From contig CAUZCL010000002.1 of NCBI GenBank assembly GCA_963578475.1, positions 62,001 to 126,000 of the forward strand: a DNA stretch of 64,000 nt, read 5' to 3'. This document shows, one piece after another, positions 35,153-43,942 of this stretch. Made by a program: the position numbers and the translations under genes. The DNA comes from SMYC01 sp963578475 (GTDB lineage: Bacteria > Acidobacteriota > Vicinamibacteria > Marinacidobacterales > SMYC01). Position 1 is the stretch's first letter. Each line of letters starts with the position of its first letter. The notes under the pieces are model-generated. The model made no database searches. It was not told the DNA's origin and worked only from the letters and a program-made list of their open reading frames with translations.

Positions 35153-35868
35153 ATGGGGCCAGAGACCAAAGGGAAAGGGAAGCGAAAAAGGTAACCGCTA
35201 AGCTCTTCCGTCAGGTGCCGCTGTTCTCCGGTCTGGAAGAATAAGACTTGGTCAGCCTCATCAACGTTGCATCACGACGGAAATATCCGAAGGATGCGGT
35301 GGTGTTCTTCGAGAACGATCTAGGCGACGCACTCTTCATGGTCCTCTCGGGCCGTGTCAAGGTCACGATCCTTTCAGACGACGGCCGGGAGGTCATTCTG
35401 TCCATGCTTTCGAAGCACGACTGTTTTGGCGAGATGAGCCTTCTCGACGACCAGCCGCGCTCGGCCACTGTCATCGCACTCTCGGAGACCGAGATCCTTG
35501 TCCTCCATCAGAAGGATTTTCTCTCGATTGTCGAAAAACAACCGCGGGTGCTCGTCAACTTGCTCTCCGTGCTCTCGTCGCGTCTACGCAAAGCCAATCA
35601 ACAAATCGGCAATCTCGCGCTGCACGACGTGTATCCTCGCGTCGAGCGGATCCTTCTCGATATGGCGAGCGAAGACGGCAGCCGCCAGCCGGATGGTCGT
35701 GTCATTTGTCGCCGTCCGACGCATCAGGAGATCGCGAATATGATCGGCGCGACGCGTGAGACCGTGTCGCGAATGATCAGCGATCTCGCCAAGCAAGGCT
35801 ATATCGAGATCGTCGGCAAGAACGTCATCATTCAAGACGCGCTCGCGAAAGAATTTACTCGCTCTTGA
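35153..35868 (+). CDS. Crp/Fnr-family transcriptional regulator, 5' end damaged
   Basis: The open frame from TTG 35248 gives 206 residues with a cyclic-nucleotide-binding fold (KYPKDAVVFFENDLGDALFM; GEMSLLDDQPRSATVIAL) and a Crp-type helix-turn-helix (THQEIANMIGATRETVSRMI). The expected start of such proteins, VTAKLFRQVPLFSGLEE, is present upstream but is cut off by an in-frame TAA at 35242-35244, and reaching the ATG at 35153 requires one extra A in the A-run near 35185-35190. Translation from the TTG would lose only the first helix, so activity is possible. Confidence 0.7.
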
Positions 35869-35978
35869 CGCCTTTGCCTTCAGCCCCGTAGGATTGAATT
35901 AGTCATCCACACAAACCAAGAGCTCGTTCCGTTTGCGAAAGCAACTGGCGTGAACTCTTTGCGTTCGGGATCTCCTGA

Positions 35979-36978
35979 AACAGGTGCAGCTAATTCTCCT
36001 CGTTCTCTTGTCGCTTGCCGCGAGACCGCCGCGATAGCGAACAACAATGTGCGTCCACGATGCCAACGCGCGCCGAGAGCCGGAAGCTCGCCGAAGAATT
36101 GGAAAAGAGGCTTCGTGCCGGCGACCTCCGTGGTGTGAACCAACTGCTCGATACAGGCGCCATGGTGGAGCGCGTCATCGACAACAGCGAGGTCCGTCTC
36201 GGAGCGCTCGAGAGCTCGATCGCGGATCTCATCATTTCACTTCAAGCAGCGCGTGGTTTGGCCGTGAGGTGATCGAAGCCTTGGAGCTCGGAGGCGATTA
36301 CCGGCTGTTGCATGTATTCGAGAAAGACGGCGAGCGCCGAACGCTTTATCGCCTGTTGACGTCCGATGGAGGCTTGAACTATCACGAGATGGTCCTCGAG
36401 TACCGCGGTCAAGCGGGCCGGCAAACGTCTTGGACGTCTATGTTTACTTACCGGCGAGCGGCTTTCGCAATCTTATCGCCGTGCTTTCCAGGTCGCGGCC
36501 GCCCGTCGTGAAGCGAGCCTCTACGATAGGCTCGATGCAACGGCAAATGGCGGTGACCTGATCGACGCCTCGAGCACGCTGGTTCGCACGAGCATCAGGC
36601 CGAAGGGTTACGACATGTCGCAGCTCTTCGAGCGGAACGAAAGTGCGCATGAAGCGCTGAACGAGCTCGATGCCCGCGTCGGAGGCGACCCGTATCTCCA
36701 CGCCCAGCGGGCCCGGCTGTTCCTCCTTCAAAATAATTTCGAGGAAGCTCGCCGATCCGCGAATCGCACGGTCACCGAAAAGCCCAACCTCGAGCCAGGA
36801 TATTGGACGCTTGCGACGATTGGTCTCGAGACGAAGAACTGGGCGCTGCTCGTCGAGGCCTTTGAGGGGCTCGAAACGTCACTCGCGGTGGAGATTCCTG
36901 AGCTCGACGACGCACCTGAATATCGCGAGTTCCTGGAATCCCCGTAATACGAAGCCTGGCAAGCTAGAAGATAAGGCA
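35979..36978 (+). pseudogene. Exported TPR-like protein, interrupted
   Basis: A short signal-like stretch (VQLILLVLLSLAA, about 35979) is followed in another frame by ESRKLAEELEKRLRAGDLRG, then (missing G near 36261) VIEALELGGDYRLLHVFEKD, and after two more shifts near 36430-36455 by GERLSQSYRRAFQVAAARRE and a TPR-like tail (AQRARLFLLQNNFEEARRSA). An in-frame TAA at 36945-36947 separates EFLESP from YEAWQARR. No family was recognised. The protein text on both sides of each lesion is coherent. Confidence 0.65.
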
Positions 36979-37100
36979 CAGCCTGAATGCTGGATGCCGA
37001 ATGCTGTTTGAAGTAACATTCAAGCCGTCATGTAGAATTACTTGGTAGGATTTGCTTTGACCGCGCAAACGCTTGGTGTTACTTGAGAAGCAGTCATGGT

Positions 37101-37124
37101 CACAGAGACACAGAGACACAGAGA
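37101..37124. repeat. Three tandem CACAGAGA units
   Basis: Three perfect 8-base copies lie in the 283-base gap 36979-37261. CACAGAGA arrays (also read as CTCTGTGT) are common intergenic elements in Acidobacteriota, Planctomycetes and Verrucomicrobia, with no established role. The remainder of the gap has no recognisable gene. Confidence 0.5.
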
Positions 37125-37261
37125 ATCAAAAACACCGTTCGTTACCACGTTCCGTTCGCCCTGCCACGTTGCGACGAAACCTTCAATCAGTCCACCGACG
37201 GGTGGACCAATTGCTGCGCGATTTCGGCGAGTCTGGCGCGTAGGCGTCACACCGATCACCC

Positions 37262-38383
37262 TTGGCCGGTAAATTGCTTCGAACTTTCTTTCATTCCTGG
37301 GAGCGCAGGCTCGCCTATACCGATGACGGCGAGCGGCGTGTTCTGCCATTCAAGTGGGGCGCGGAATATCTCCCGAGCTTCGCCGATTGGACAAACCCCA
37401 GTTTGGCAACCGGCCTAGCCGCCCGCGGGGATGACCCAACCGATAATGAAGCCGCGCGCCATTTGCTTCACGAGCATACGCAAAAAGCGCTCGCGAAGAG
37501 CGCGGACTATTTCGAGCCGGGAGAGGTCAACAATCTCGAACTGTTGGACGGGGAGCTCACCTTCTCGTCATCGGTGACGACCGGTGTCCCGGAAAACGAT
37601 CGCGTTCACGCCCGTTTCTATCCGGCGGGCGCTAGTAGAATAAAACACGGAGGCGGTCCGGCCGTGGTTGTTCTGCCTCACTGGAACTCAAAAGAAGGGG
37701 CTCAGGATGGGTTGTGCAAGCTCCTGAACCGATTTGGGCTGACGGCGCTCAAGGTCGCCCTGCCTTATCACGAAGCGCGGCGTCCGGGAGGGCTCGAACG
37801 CGCGGATTTCATGCTCAGCCCGAATGTTGGGCGTACCCTTCAGTCTTGTCGCCAGGCGGTCCTCGACGCCCGTAACGCCGCAGCGTGGCTCGAGAGCGAA
37901 GGCTACGGTCCACTCGGCATCGTCGGCACCAGCCTGGGCTCAGCCATCGCATTCGCCGTCTATGCCCATGAGTCGCGGCTCGACGCCGGCGTGTTCAATC
38001 ACATCTCGCCTTACTTCGCTGATGTCGTGTGGCGCGGCATCTCTACACGACAGGTGCGAGAGGGGCTCGAGGAAGGCGTCGGGCTCGAGGAGCTTCGCCG
38101 CCTGTGGCTGCCACTGAGCCCGTTCAGTTATTACGAGCATCTTCGTGACCGGAGCCGGCCATGCCTTTTGATCTATGCCCGCTACGACCTCTCGTTCCCG
38201 CCGGATCTTTCGAGGCAGCTTTTGCGTGATGTTGGGAAGCTGGACATCGAACGGGAGGTCTACGAGCTTCCGTGCGGGCATTACACAACGGCGAAATTTC
38301 CCTTTAACTGGATGGATGGGCTCCGCATTGCCCGTTTCCTGTCGAGGAAGTTGAGTCCGGACGCTCACTCTCCAAAAAAGTAG
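37262..38383 (+). CDS. Alpha/beta hydrolase
   Basis: 373 residues. The fold is shown by AVVVLPHWNSKEGAQDGLC (oxyanion region), the nucleophile elbow GTSLGSA (Ser about 224), the acid in IYARYDLSFP and the base in LPCGHYTTAKFPF. The family is close to dienelactone-hydrolase-like or PHB-lipase-like cytosolic hydrolases; the substrate is unknown. Starts TTG. It converges on the barrel protein gene, overlapping its end by 19 bases. Confidence 0.82.
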   Translation: MAGKLLRTFFHSWERRLAYTDDGERRVLPFKWGAEYLPSFADWTNPSLATGLAARGDDPTDNEAARHLLHEHTQKALAKSADYFEPGEVNNLELLDGELTFSSSVTTGVPENDRVHARFYPAGASRIKHGGGPAVVVLPHWNSKEGAQDGLCKLLNRFGLTALKVALPYHEARRPGGLERADFMLSPNVGRTLQSCRQAVLDARNAAAWLESEGYGPLGIVGTSLGSAIAFAVYAHESRLDAGVFNHISPYFADVVWRGISTRQVREGLEEGVGLEELRRLWLPLSPFSYYEHLRDRSRPCLLIYARYDLSFPPDLSRQLLRDVGKLDIEREVYELPCGHYTTAKFPFNWMDGLRIARFLSRKLSPDAHSPKK

Positions 38384-39006
38384 GTCCCGCCGAAATAAAA
38401 CTGGCGCGTATATTGGTTTAAGCTCTGCGGGATATAAAAACGATATTCGATGCGGGCTGCAACGTTGTAGAGGATGTAGATCTCCACACCGGCGCCGATA
38501 TGTGCGGCCGCCTCGTATTCCGCTGTGTCGAGAACGACCTCCGATGAGTTGAGCATGCTCTGGCCAGTTTCGTTCGTCTCGACCACGATACCGGTTCGCG
38601 TCTTTTCGCGACGGACCAACCCGCCTCCAGCGACGATGTAGGGGTGGAACGGCTGTCGCTTCCCGATGTTGTAAACAAACGATCCGTCTATCTGGTAGCG
38701 GTTCGTCTGGAAACGGAATGACGGTACGGCCTGGGCGTCGTCGATGCGAACTCCATCCTCAGCGTAGAGGTTGTTCGATCGGGCTAGGTTGAAACCCGTT
38801 TCAAAGCTGAGATTGTCGTTGAATCGCAACCCGAACAAACCGCCGACGACGAACGTCCGTCCGAGACTCAGCTCAGGATCACGCAGGTTGGCGAAGCCAG
38901 CGCCGCCCCCGAGCTTGAATTTGTGGCTCTGAGCTTCGACGGATTTAGTGGCCGCGAGCGCGCAAAGGACTGCGGCGGTGATTAGTGCGGCCGGGCGAAG
39001 TTTCAT
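38365..39006 (-). CDS. Outer-membrane beta-barrel protein
   Basis: 213 residues from ATG 39006, which starts a clear signal peptide (LITAAVLCALAATKSVEAQ). The mature part has eight or so amphipathic strands (HKFKLGGGAGFANL; DNLSFETGFNLARSN; VAARIEYRFYIPQ) and ends with an aromatic-rich FYFGGTYFFGE. This resembles the OmpA-like/OMP_b-brl small barrels. The longer frame to 39069 is not supported by a signal peptide. Confidence 0.8.
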   Translation of the reverse strand: MKLRPAALITAAVLCALAATKSVEAQSHKFKLGGGAGFANLRDPELSLGRTFVVGGLFGLRFNDNLSFETGFNLARSNNLYAEDGVRIDDAQAVPSFRFQTNRYQIDGSFVYNIGKRQPFHPYIVAGGGLVRREKTRTGIVVETNETGQSMLNSSEVVLDTAEYEAAAHIGAGVEIYILYNVAARIEYRFYIPQSLNQYTRQFYFGGTYFFGE

Positions 39007-39091
39007 GCAATAACCTCCTGAAGGCGAGATTCTAACAATTTGGAGACGTCGGTGGGAGAGGAGGCGCATCCTGCTCTCGAGGTCCGCGAGA

Positions 39092-39313
39092 TTAGGAATA
39101 GAGAGGCCCGTCCTCTAAATCCCTTGTTGCTAGGACGCGCCCTGTCGCTTCCACTTCGTAAACCTCGTGCCAGGATATCCCTTGCGTGATATCCACGCCA
39201 GTCGCGAAAGGGTGGTCTTTCGACCTTGCCTCGTGTTCGGTTGTGGGAAAGGTTAGGTCGATAGTGCTCAGTGCAACCTTACGACAGTAACGAGTACAAG
39301 GAGCAAGCCTCAT
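39092..39313 (-). CDS. Hypothetical protein (weak)
   Basis: A 73-codon frame whose C-terminal half (WHEVYEVEATGRVLATRDLE) reads like protein, but with no family match, no clear ribosome-binding site and a Cys/Arg-rich start that looks like random translation. It may be a remnant. The rest of the interval 39007-39475 shows nothing recognisable apart from the promoter region of the TlpA-like gene. Confidence 0.25.
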   Translation of the reverse strand: MRLAPCTRYCRKVALSTIDLTFPTTEHEARSKDHPFATGVDITQGISWHEVYEVEATGRVLATRDLEDGPLYS

Positions 39314-39475
39314 GCCGTACTATGGTTGCTATAAGCAAAGGACTTACGCCGATCAGTGTTCCATGTGGAGGTCGATCGGAGTGTGATAGCGAGGACATCG
39401 GCTCCGCTTGCGCGGCTGGGGCGCGGTGGCTAATATGGCGGGCACGATAGCACTAAGAATGACAAAGGAGTAACT

Positions 39476-40387
39476 ATGCGGTTTTTGATCGTTATGCTTG
39501 TGCTCGCCGTGAGCACGGGCGGCTTCGCCCAGGACGACGACGCCGAGCGGCGCATCATTAACTACATCAAGGAAAACGCGAAACCTGACGAGCGGCTCGT
39601 CCTCTCTGTTCTTTACAACGAGGTGTTCACCACCTCCGACGAGCGGGCAGCGCTCGACAAGCTCACCAGCGCGTTTTTCCGCATCCCCCTCTTCGTGGTC
39701 GAGTTCGAGGACCGGCAGGGGCGTCTTCCTACTTTGGAAGACATTGCGGGCCAATTCGCTTTCTACGGAACCGAGGCCGCCGACGTCGTTTTGAGCGTGA
39801 TGCAGTCCGACCCTCGCGTCCCGAAATTCATCGAGCGGGATCCGAAGACCCGCGAGATCACGAGAATCGATATCGACACGGTGAAGGCTGACGAGCGGTT
39901 CAACCGCGCGGTAGAACGGACGCTCACCGGTTGGGAAGGCAAACGCATCCCCGCTATCTCGGGCACGAGCTATAGCGGAGAAGAGATGAACGTCGGCCAA
40001 TTCTCCGGCAAGGCCGTGCTCGTCTATGTGTGGTTCACGAACTGCCCGCCATGTGTGAAGATTGGGCCAGAGCTCGTAGCGCTTCAAAAGACCTACAAAG
40101 GCCAAGGCTTCACGGTCCTTGGGCTCAACGCGGACAGGATCCTGAAATTGAAATATGACGACGCCTATCGCGCGGAATATGCGAAGAAAATCGGCGTGAA
40201 CTATCCGAATCTCCACCTCACGGACGACGTTCGAGCTTCGCTGGGTAATGTGAACATCTTTCCGACGTTGTTTCTCGTGAACGGCTCGGGAACCATCGCC
40301 AATCACTTCGTGAACTTTCAGTCTCGCGAGGTCCTCGGTCCTGCAATCGAGAAGGCGCTCGCGACGCCAGAGAGTGGGGCCTTCTAA
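39476..40387 (+). CDS. TlpA-like thiol-disulfide oxidoreductase
   Basis: 303 residues with a signal peptide (FLIVMLVLAVSTGGFAQ), an N-terminal helical region of about 150 residues without known family, and a C-terminal thioredoxin fold: LVYVWFTNCPPCVKIGPEL with active Cys190 and Cys193, GLNADRI and the cis-Pro loop IFPTLFLVN. It acts in the periplasm. AAAGGAG precedes the ATG. Unlike the DsbA-family protein at 17.2 kb, both catalytic positions are ordinary Cys codons. Confidence 0.9.
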   Translation: MRFLIVMLVLAVSTGGFAQDDDAERRIINYIKENAKPDERLVLSVLYNEVFTTSDERAALDKLTSAFFRIPLFVVEFEDRQGRLPTLEDIAGQFAFYGTEAADVVLSVMQSDPRVPKFIERDPKTREITRIDIDTVKADERFNRAVERTLTGWEGKRIPAISGTSYSGEEMNVGQFSGKAVLVYVWFTNCPPCVKIGPELVALQKTYKGQGFTVLGLNADRILKLKYDDAYRAEYAKKIGVNYPNLHLTDDVRASLGNVNIFPTLFLVNGSGTIANHFVNFQSREVLGPAIEKALATPESGAF

Positions 40388-40490
40388 TATTATTCGGCCC
40401 ATTTGGAGGTCACAATTTCTTCAACTGGGCGAATCGAGATGCCGTTCGAGATGGTATCGTAACATTCGAACAGAAGCGGAGCTCAAGTAC

Positions 40491-41009
40491 ATGACAAGAA
40501 AATCAGGGATGTTGGGGTTGGTTCTCGCTGTGGTCGCGATGGTCGTGACGCCAGTCGTAATGGGTCACGGAAACAAGGCCGGGTCTACTTCCGTGACGAT
40601 CGGTGGCGGGGAAGTCAAGGTCGATTTCACCGGACCGGAGTCCAAGGGTCGGGACGTGCTGGCCATGCTTCCTCCCGGAGGCTATTGGCGGATGGGTGCG
40701 GATCGTGCGACAACGCTCACGACGACCGTCGACTTGAAGTTCGGCGATATGGTGGTCCCTAAGGGGAGCTACAAGCTCGTTGCGCATTTCGACGAGAACA
40801 AGAAGTGGACGCTCATCGTGGCGGAAGACCTCACTGGCAGCTTCAAGCCGACAAACGTCATCGCTAAGGTTGCAGGCGTTGTCTCCGAGCTCGATACGGC
40901 GGTCAACAACATGACGATGAAGCTCGAGGTGAGCGGCCACGGCAACCAAGGCCAGATCATTCTCGATTGGGGAACGGCACGGCTGACGGCTGATTTCTCG
41001 ACCGCCTAA
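40491..41009 (+). CDS. DUF2911 exported protein
   Basis: 172 residues from ATG 40491, with a signal peptide (GLVLAVVAMVVTPVVMGHG). The central part, PPGGYWRMGADRATTLTTTV, then VVPKGSYKLVAHFDENKKWT and a late MTMKLEV, matches DUF2911, a family of periplasmic proteins of unknown function. A strong intrinsic terminator lies just after its stop. The frame extending back to 40374 overlaps the previous gene and lacks support. Confidence 0.85.
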   Translation: MTRKSGMLGLVLAVVAMVVTPVVMGHGNKAGSTSVTIGGGEVKVDFTGPESKGRDVLAMLPPGGYWRMGADRATTLTTTVDLKFGDMVVPKGSYKLVAHFDENKKWTLIVAEDLTGSFKPTNVIAKVAGVVSELDTAVNNMTMKLEVSGHGNQGQIILDWGTARLTADFSTA

Positions 41010-41020
41010 TCAGGTTTTCC

Positions 41021-41899
41021 ATGCAACTTGTCCCCGCACCCGCTCGACGGGTGCGGGGTTTTGTGTTCCTGGTGCTTGCCTTGTGGACGAGCTCGGCCGG
41101 CGCCCACGAGCTCTGGCTGATGGCAGGGAAGTATCGTCTCGCTCCCGGCGAGCTCACCCGGGTCTTTATCAATAGCGGCGACCGGTTTCCCGAGAGCCTG
41201 TCACTCGTCAGCGAGCTTCGTCTCGAGACGGTGGCGCTTCATGGACCGCTCGAGACTCGACCGATTCATGCGTTTCGCGTGGACGGAAAGTCGTTGAGCT
41301 TCGATTTACGAGCGACAGCCACCGGAAGTCACGTGGTCGCTCTCGAGACGCGTCCTCGCCGCGTCCGTCTCAAGGCGAAAGACTTTCAGGACTATCTCGA
41401 AGAGAATGGGCTCGAGCGCATCCTCGCTCTTCGTGACGAGTTCGGCGAGAGCGAGGATGCGACCGTCGAGCGCTACTCGAAATGGGCGAAGGCGACGATT
41501 GATGTCGATGTCGCCGTAGGCGATTCGGGTTCGGGAGAAAGCGATCTAGATAAGGAGCCGTCATGGTCGAAACCGGTGGGACATACGATCGAGATCGTAC
41601 CTTCCCGTAACCCGAACCGCGTGCGGCGTGGAGAAGAGCTCGAGGTTCAGTTGTTCTACCAGGGCGAGCCGCTCGCGGATATCCCGATCTTCGGCGGGAA
41701 GGCGGGAGGGCCTCGCGGCGAGATCAGAACGAGCACGGATGAAAGCGGCAAGGCGGTCGTGACGATTCCGTCCGACGGGCGTTGGTACTTGAGCGCCATC
41801 CATCTCGTGCGGGTGGACGATGATCCGCAGATATTGTGGGAGAGTTTTTGGTGTACCTTGACTTTCGAGATCGCAGAGCAAGGCGAGATGAGCCGCTGA
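41021..41899 (+). CDS. DUF4198 exported protein
   Basis: 292 residues from ATG 41021, or about 282 from GTG 41051. The signal peptide VFLVLALWTSSAGAHELWLM leads into a mature protein starting HELWL, the hallmark of DUF4198 (often linked to nickel or cobalt uptake), and a C-terminal Ig-like domain (LEVQLFYQGEPLADIPIFGG; YLSAIHLVRV). The terminator hairpin covers codons 4-13, which favours the later start or a conditional read-through. Confidence 0.82.
   Translation: MQLVPAPARRVRGFVFLVLALWTSSAGAHELWLMAGKYRLAPGELTRVFINSGDRFPESLSLVSELRLETVALHGPLETRPIHAFRVDGKSLSFDLRATATGSHVVALETRPRRVRLKAKDFQDYLEENGLERILALRDEFGESEDATVERYSKWAKATIDVDVAVGDSGSGESDLDKEPSWSKPVGHTIEIVPSRNPNRVRRGEELEVQLFYQGEPLADIPIFGGKAGGPRGEIRTSTDESGKAVVTIPSDGRWYLSAIHLVRVDDDPQILWESFWCTLTFEIAEQGEMSR
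41032..41067 (+). terminator. Intrinsic terminator embedded in the next gene's start
   Basis: An 11-bp perfect stem (41032-41042 with 41048-41058, CCCCGCACCCG and its complement) with a 5-base loop is followed by TTTTGTGTT. It ends the DUF2911 transcript, yet it lies inside the first codons of the frame beginning at 41021, so the downstream gene is either attenuated or starts later (GTG 41051 or beyond). Confidence 0.8.
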
Positions 41900-41900
41900 C

Positions 41901-42447
41901 ATGAAGAATGTGCCGATCACGCTGCTCGGATTCGGCAATGTCGGCCAGTCGATAGCCCATCTGGTCGAGCAGAACGACGGCTATGCGCATGAAGGCGCCC
42001 GAGAGATTACACGCGATGGCGCTGTCGATGCCCTGTCAGGAGGTGTACTCTTCTCTCGACCTCGATCGCTGGGACGCCGCCTACAAGCTCTTGATTCTCG
42101 CTCGGGCGATCTGGGACCCGACGCTCATGCTCGCCGATGTCGATACAAAGGACGTCGGTGCGATCGGCAAGAAAGAGCTCGATGATGCCCGCTCGCGCCG
42201 CCGCCGTATCTGTCTCATCGCGACGGGCGAGCTCGACGCCGAGGGGTTGCTCCGACTGAAAACCGAGCCCGAGTTATTGGCGCCCGAGAACCCGCTCTAC
42301 GATCTCGGACCGGGGGAGAAAGGCGCGGTATTCGAGACCGACGTCATGGGCACCATCACGGTGCGCAGCAGCAAAGGCGGCCCGCTCGCGACAGCTGCTT
42401 CGGTCATCAAGGACGTACTGAACATTGCTGCGCCTCCCGTGCTGTAG
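41901..42447 (+). pseudogene. Homoserine dehydrogenase, internally deleted
   Basis: The first codons (ITLLGFGNVGQSIAHLVEQN) are the Rossmann dinucleotide motif of homoserine dehydrogenase. The text then jumps, with a frame change near 42050, to DLDRWDAAYKLLILARAIWD, which contains the catalytic Asp and Lys, and continues normally to GPLATAASVIKDVLNIA at the stop. Most of the NAD domain and the first part of the catalytic domain, about 150 or more codons, are missing, so the product would be inactive. Confidence 0.75.
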
Positions 42448-42472
42448 CGCGGCTCGTTTGTGAGGCTGTTCA

Positions 42473-42570
42473 AGAGAAAGGGGATGTGGGGAGAGGAGGG
42501 GATGTGGGGGATAACAGAAAGCCGTTCTTCATCCCCACATCCCCTCCTCTCCCCACCTCTCCTTTCTTTT
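42473..42570. repeat. Long inverted repeat, family copy 3 (best preserved)
   Basis: Arms 42473-42512 and 42531-42570 (40 bases each, nearly perfect) flank an 18-base loop. Each arm has two GGGGATGTGGGGA-type units, and the right arm ends CTTTCTTTT. It begins 25 bases after the stop of the homoserine dehydrogenase remnant and lies before the convergent DUF72 gene. Confidence 0.85.
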
Positions 42571-42647
42571 CCTAACCACCTACGGTTGGTCTCGAACCTT
42601 TGGAAGAAGAGCTAGGGCTAGTTCTCGATGGGTAGGTTCCGGAACTT

Positions 42648-43604
42648 TCAGAACAAGGATGGTTGTTCGGGGCCGTCTGGCTCGGCGACGCTGCGCAATA
42701 CCGGATAGCGTTCTAAGAGCGACGCGGGTGCGAGGACCTTTCGTTTTTCGATGCGCGCGCGAATTTGAAGTGCATTGACGACGGCTTGGCCACGAAAGTG
42801 GTTGTTCGTAATGACGTAGGTCTCGGAGGCGTTCTCGCTGATTTCGGAGATCTTCTCCATCCACGGGTCGAGCTCCTCTTCGCTGTAGAGATAGTCGTAG
42901 CGGGCATCGCGCCCGGCATCTTCCCGAAACCAGTCCTGGTAGTTCCTCCCGTGAAGCCGTACGTAGCCGATAGGCCCCGTGACGTGGCTCGAGGGAGCTA
43001 TGGAGCGGCCGATCCTCGGCTGGTCGATATTGCAGAAGGCTATGGCTTTTTGCGTCAGGAAGTCGAAAAAGTCTCGATCGTTCCAGGACGTGTGGCGGAT
43101 CTCGACGACGAGGGGATAGCCAAAAAAGTGGTCGAGAACCTTGTTCAGATAGTCGCGGCTCTCGGGATCATACTTGAACGACCACGGGAACTGAAGAAGG
43201 AGGCCACCGAGAAGCTCGGCCTCCATGAGCGGGGCGAGTGCCTGTTTGAACGCCCGCTCGTCTCGAGAACCCGCGCTTCGTTCGTGGGTGAAACCTTGAA
43301 ACAGCTTCAGAGTGAACCGAAAACCGGCCTTGACGGGGGCGCGTCTCGCCCAGGATGCTGTTGTTTTTGGGCTGGGGATGCGGTAGAAGGGACTGTTGAT
43401 CTCGATAGTGTCGAGATAGCGCGCCAGGTGCACGAGACCGTCCGTACGGGGTGTCTTCGGATAAACGATACCCTCCCAGTCCGGGTAAGACCAGCCAGCG
43501 ACGCCAACGCGCACCGGCGAGGCGCTCAGCTTGCGGGAAGATTGAGCGTCTGAATCCACTTGTTGGCTTGGTCCCGCGAACGCAGTGCGCGGTAGTCGCG
43601 CCAA
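42648..43604 (-). CDS. DUF72 family protein
   Basis: 318 residues with the DUF72 TIM-barrel signature: VRVGVAGWSYPDWEGIVYPK near the N-terminus, EINSPFYRIPS, LLQFPWSF, VEIRHTSWND and a late GYVRLHGRN with DYLYSEEELDPW and VITNNHFRGQAVVNALQ. The function is unknown; structures suggest a nuclease-like or metal-dependent barrel. Its 5' end overlaps the end of the UPF0158 gene by about 79 bases, so a later start within the frame (for example near VRVGVAG) is likely. Confidence 0.88.
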   Translation of the reverse strand: MARLPRTAFAGPSQQVDSDAQSSRKLSASPVRVGVAGWSYPDWEGIVYPKTPRTDGLVHLARYLDTIEINSPFYRIPSPKTTASWARRAPVKAGFRFTLKLFQGFTHERSAGSRDERAFKQALAPLMEAELLGGLLLQFPWSFKYDPESRDYLNKVLDHFFGYPLVVEIRHTSWNDRDFFDFLTQKAIAFCNIDQPRIGRSIAPSSHVTGPIGYVRLHGRNYQDWFREDAGRDARYDYLYSEEELDPWMEKISEISENASETYVITNNHFRGQAVVNALQIRARIEKRKVLAPASLLERYPVLRSVAEPDGPEQPSLF

Positions 43605-43942
43605 GCCTCCCGCGCCTCGCGGTTACGCTTGACGTAATCAGCGAACTTGGACCCGTCGTGATCGTCCTGGATTATTTTGTCGAGCTTTTCCTTGAGATCG
43701 CCTTCGAGGGACTCCACGAAGGCGTCTTGTTCCTTTAGCGTTTCCTCCATACTGGGTTTGGGGACTTGAATGTAACGCCCGCGTGTATCCGATTCGAGCG
43801 CCCAGACTAGCTCGCGGGTCTCTGGGTCGTCGTGGTCTTCGAGGACGTTGAATAAACGGCCCGAGTCCCCATCAAGATAGTAAGTCCGTTCCACGGAGTC
43901 ATCGCTGAAAGCAACAAATACCGCTTCCAGATCGACCTTCAC
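43526..43942 (-). CDS. UPF0158 family protein
   Basis: 138 residues, acidic and hydrophilic: DLEAVFVAFSDDSVERTYYL at the N-terminus, RGRYIQVPKPSMEETLK in the middle and WRDYRALRSRDQANKWIQTL at the end. This fits the UPF0158 family (uncharacterised). It precedes the DUF72 gene with an overlap. The interval 43943-44233 upstream contains no gene I can see. Confidence 0.75.
   Translation of the reverse strand: MKVDLEAVFVAFSDDSVERTYYLDGDSGRLFNVLEDHDDPETRELVWALESDTRGRYIQVPKPSMEETLKEQDAFVESLEGDLKEKLDKIIQDDHDGSKFADYVKRNREAREAWRDYRALRSRDQANKWIQTLNLPAS

Noticed and set aside
39353..40402. 349-codon minus-strand frame opposite the TlpA-like gene
   Set aside because: The plus-strand gene has a signal peptide and CPPC motif; the minus frame is a compositional shadow.
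4472..42570. GGGGATGTGGGGAT units considered as a CRISPR or telomere-like array
   Set aside because: Only two units per arm, arranged as inverted repeats with no spacers, and at three separate gene ends.
42765..43553. 262-codon plus-strand frame opposite the DUF72 gene
   Set aside because: Antisense of a recognised family with no independent support.
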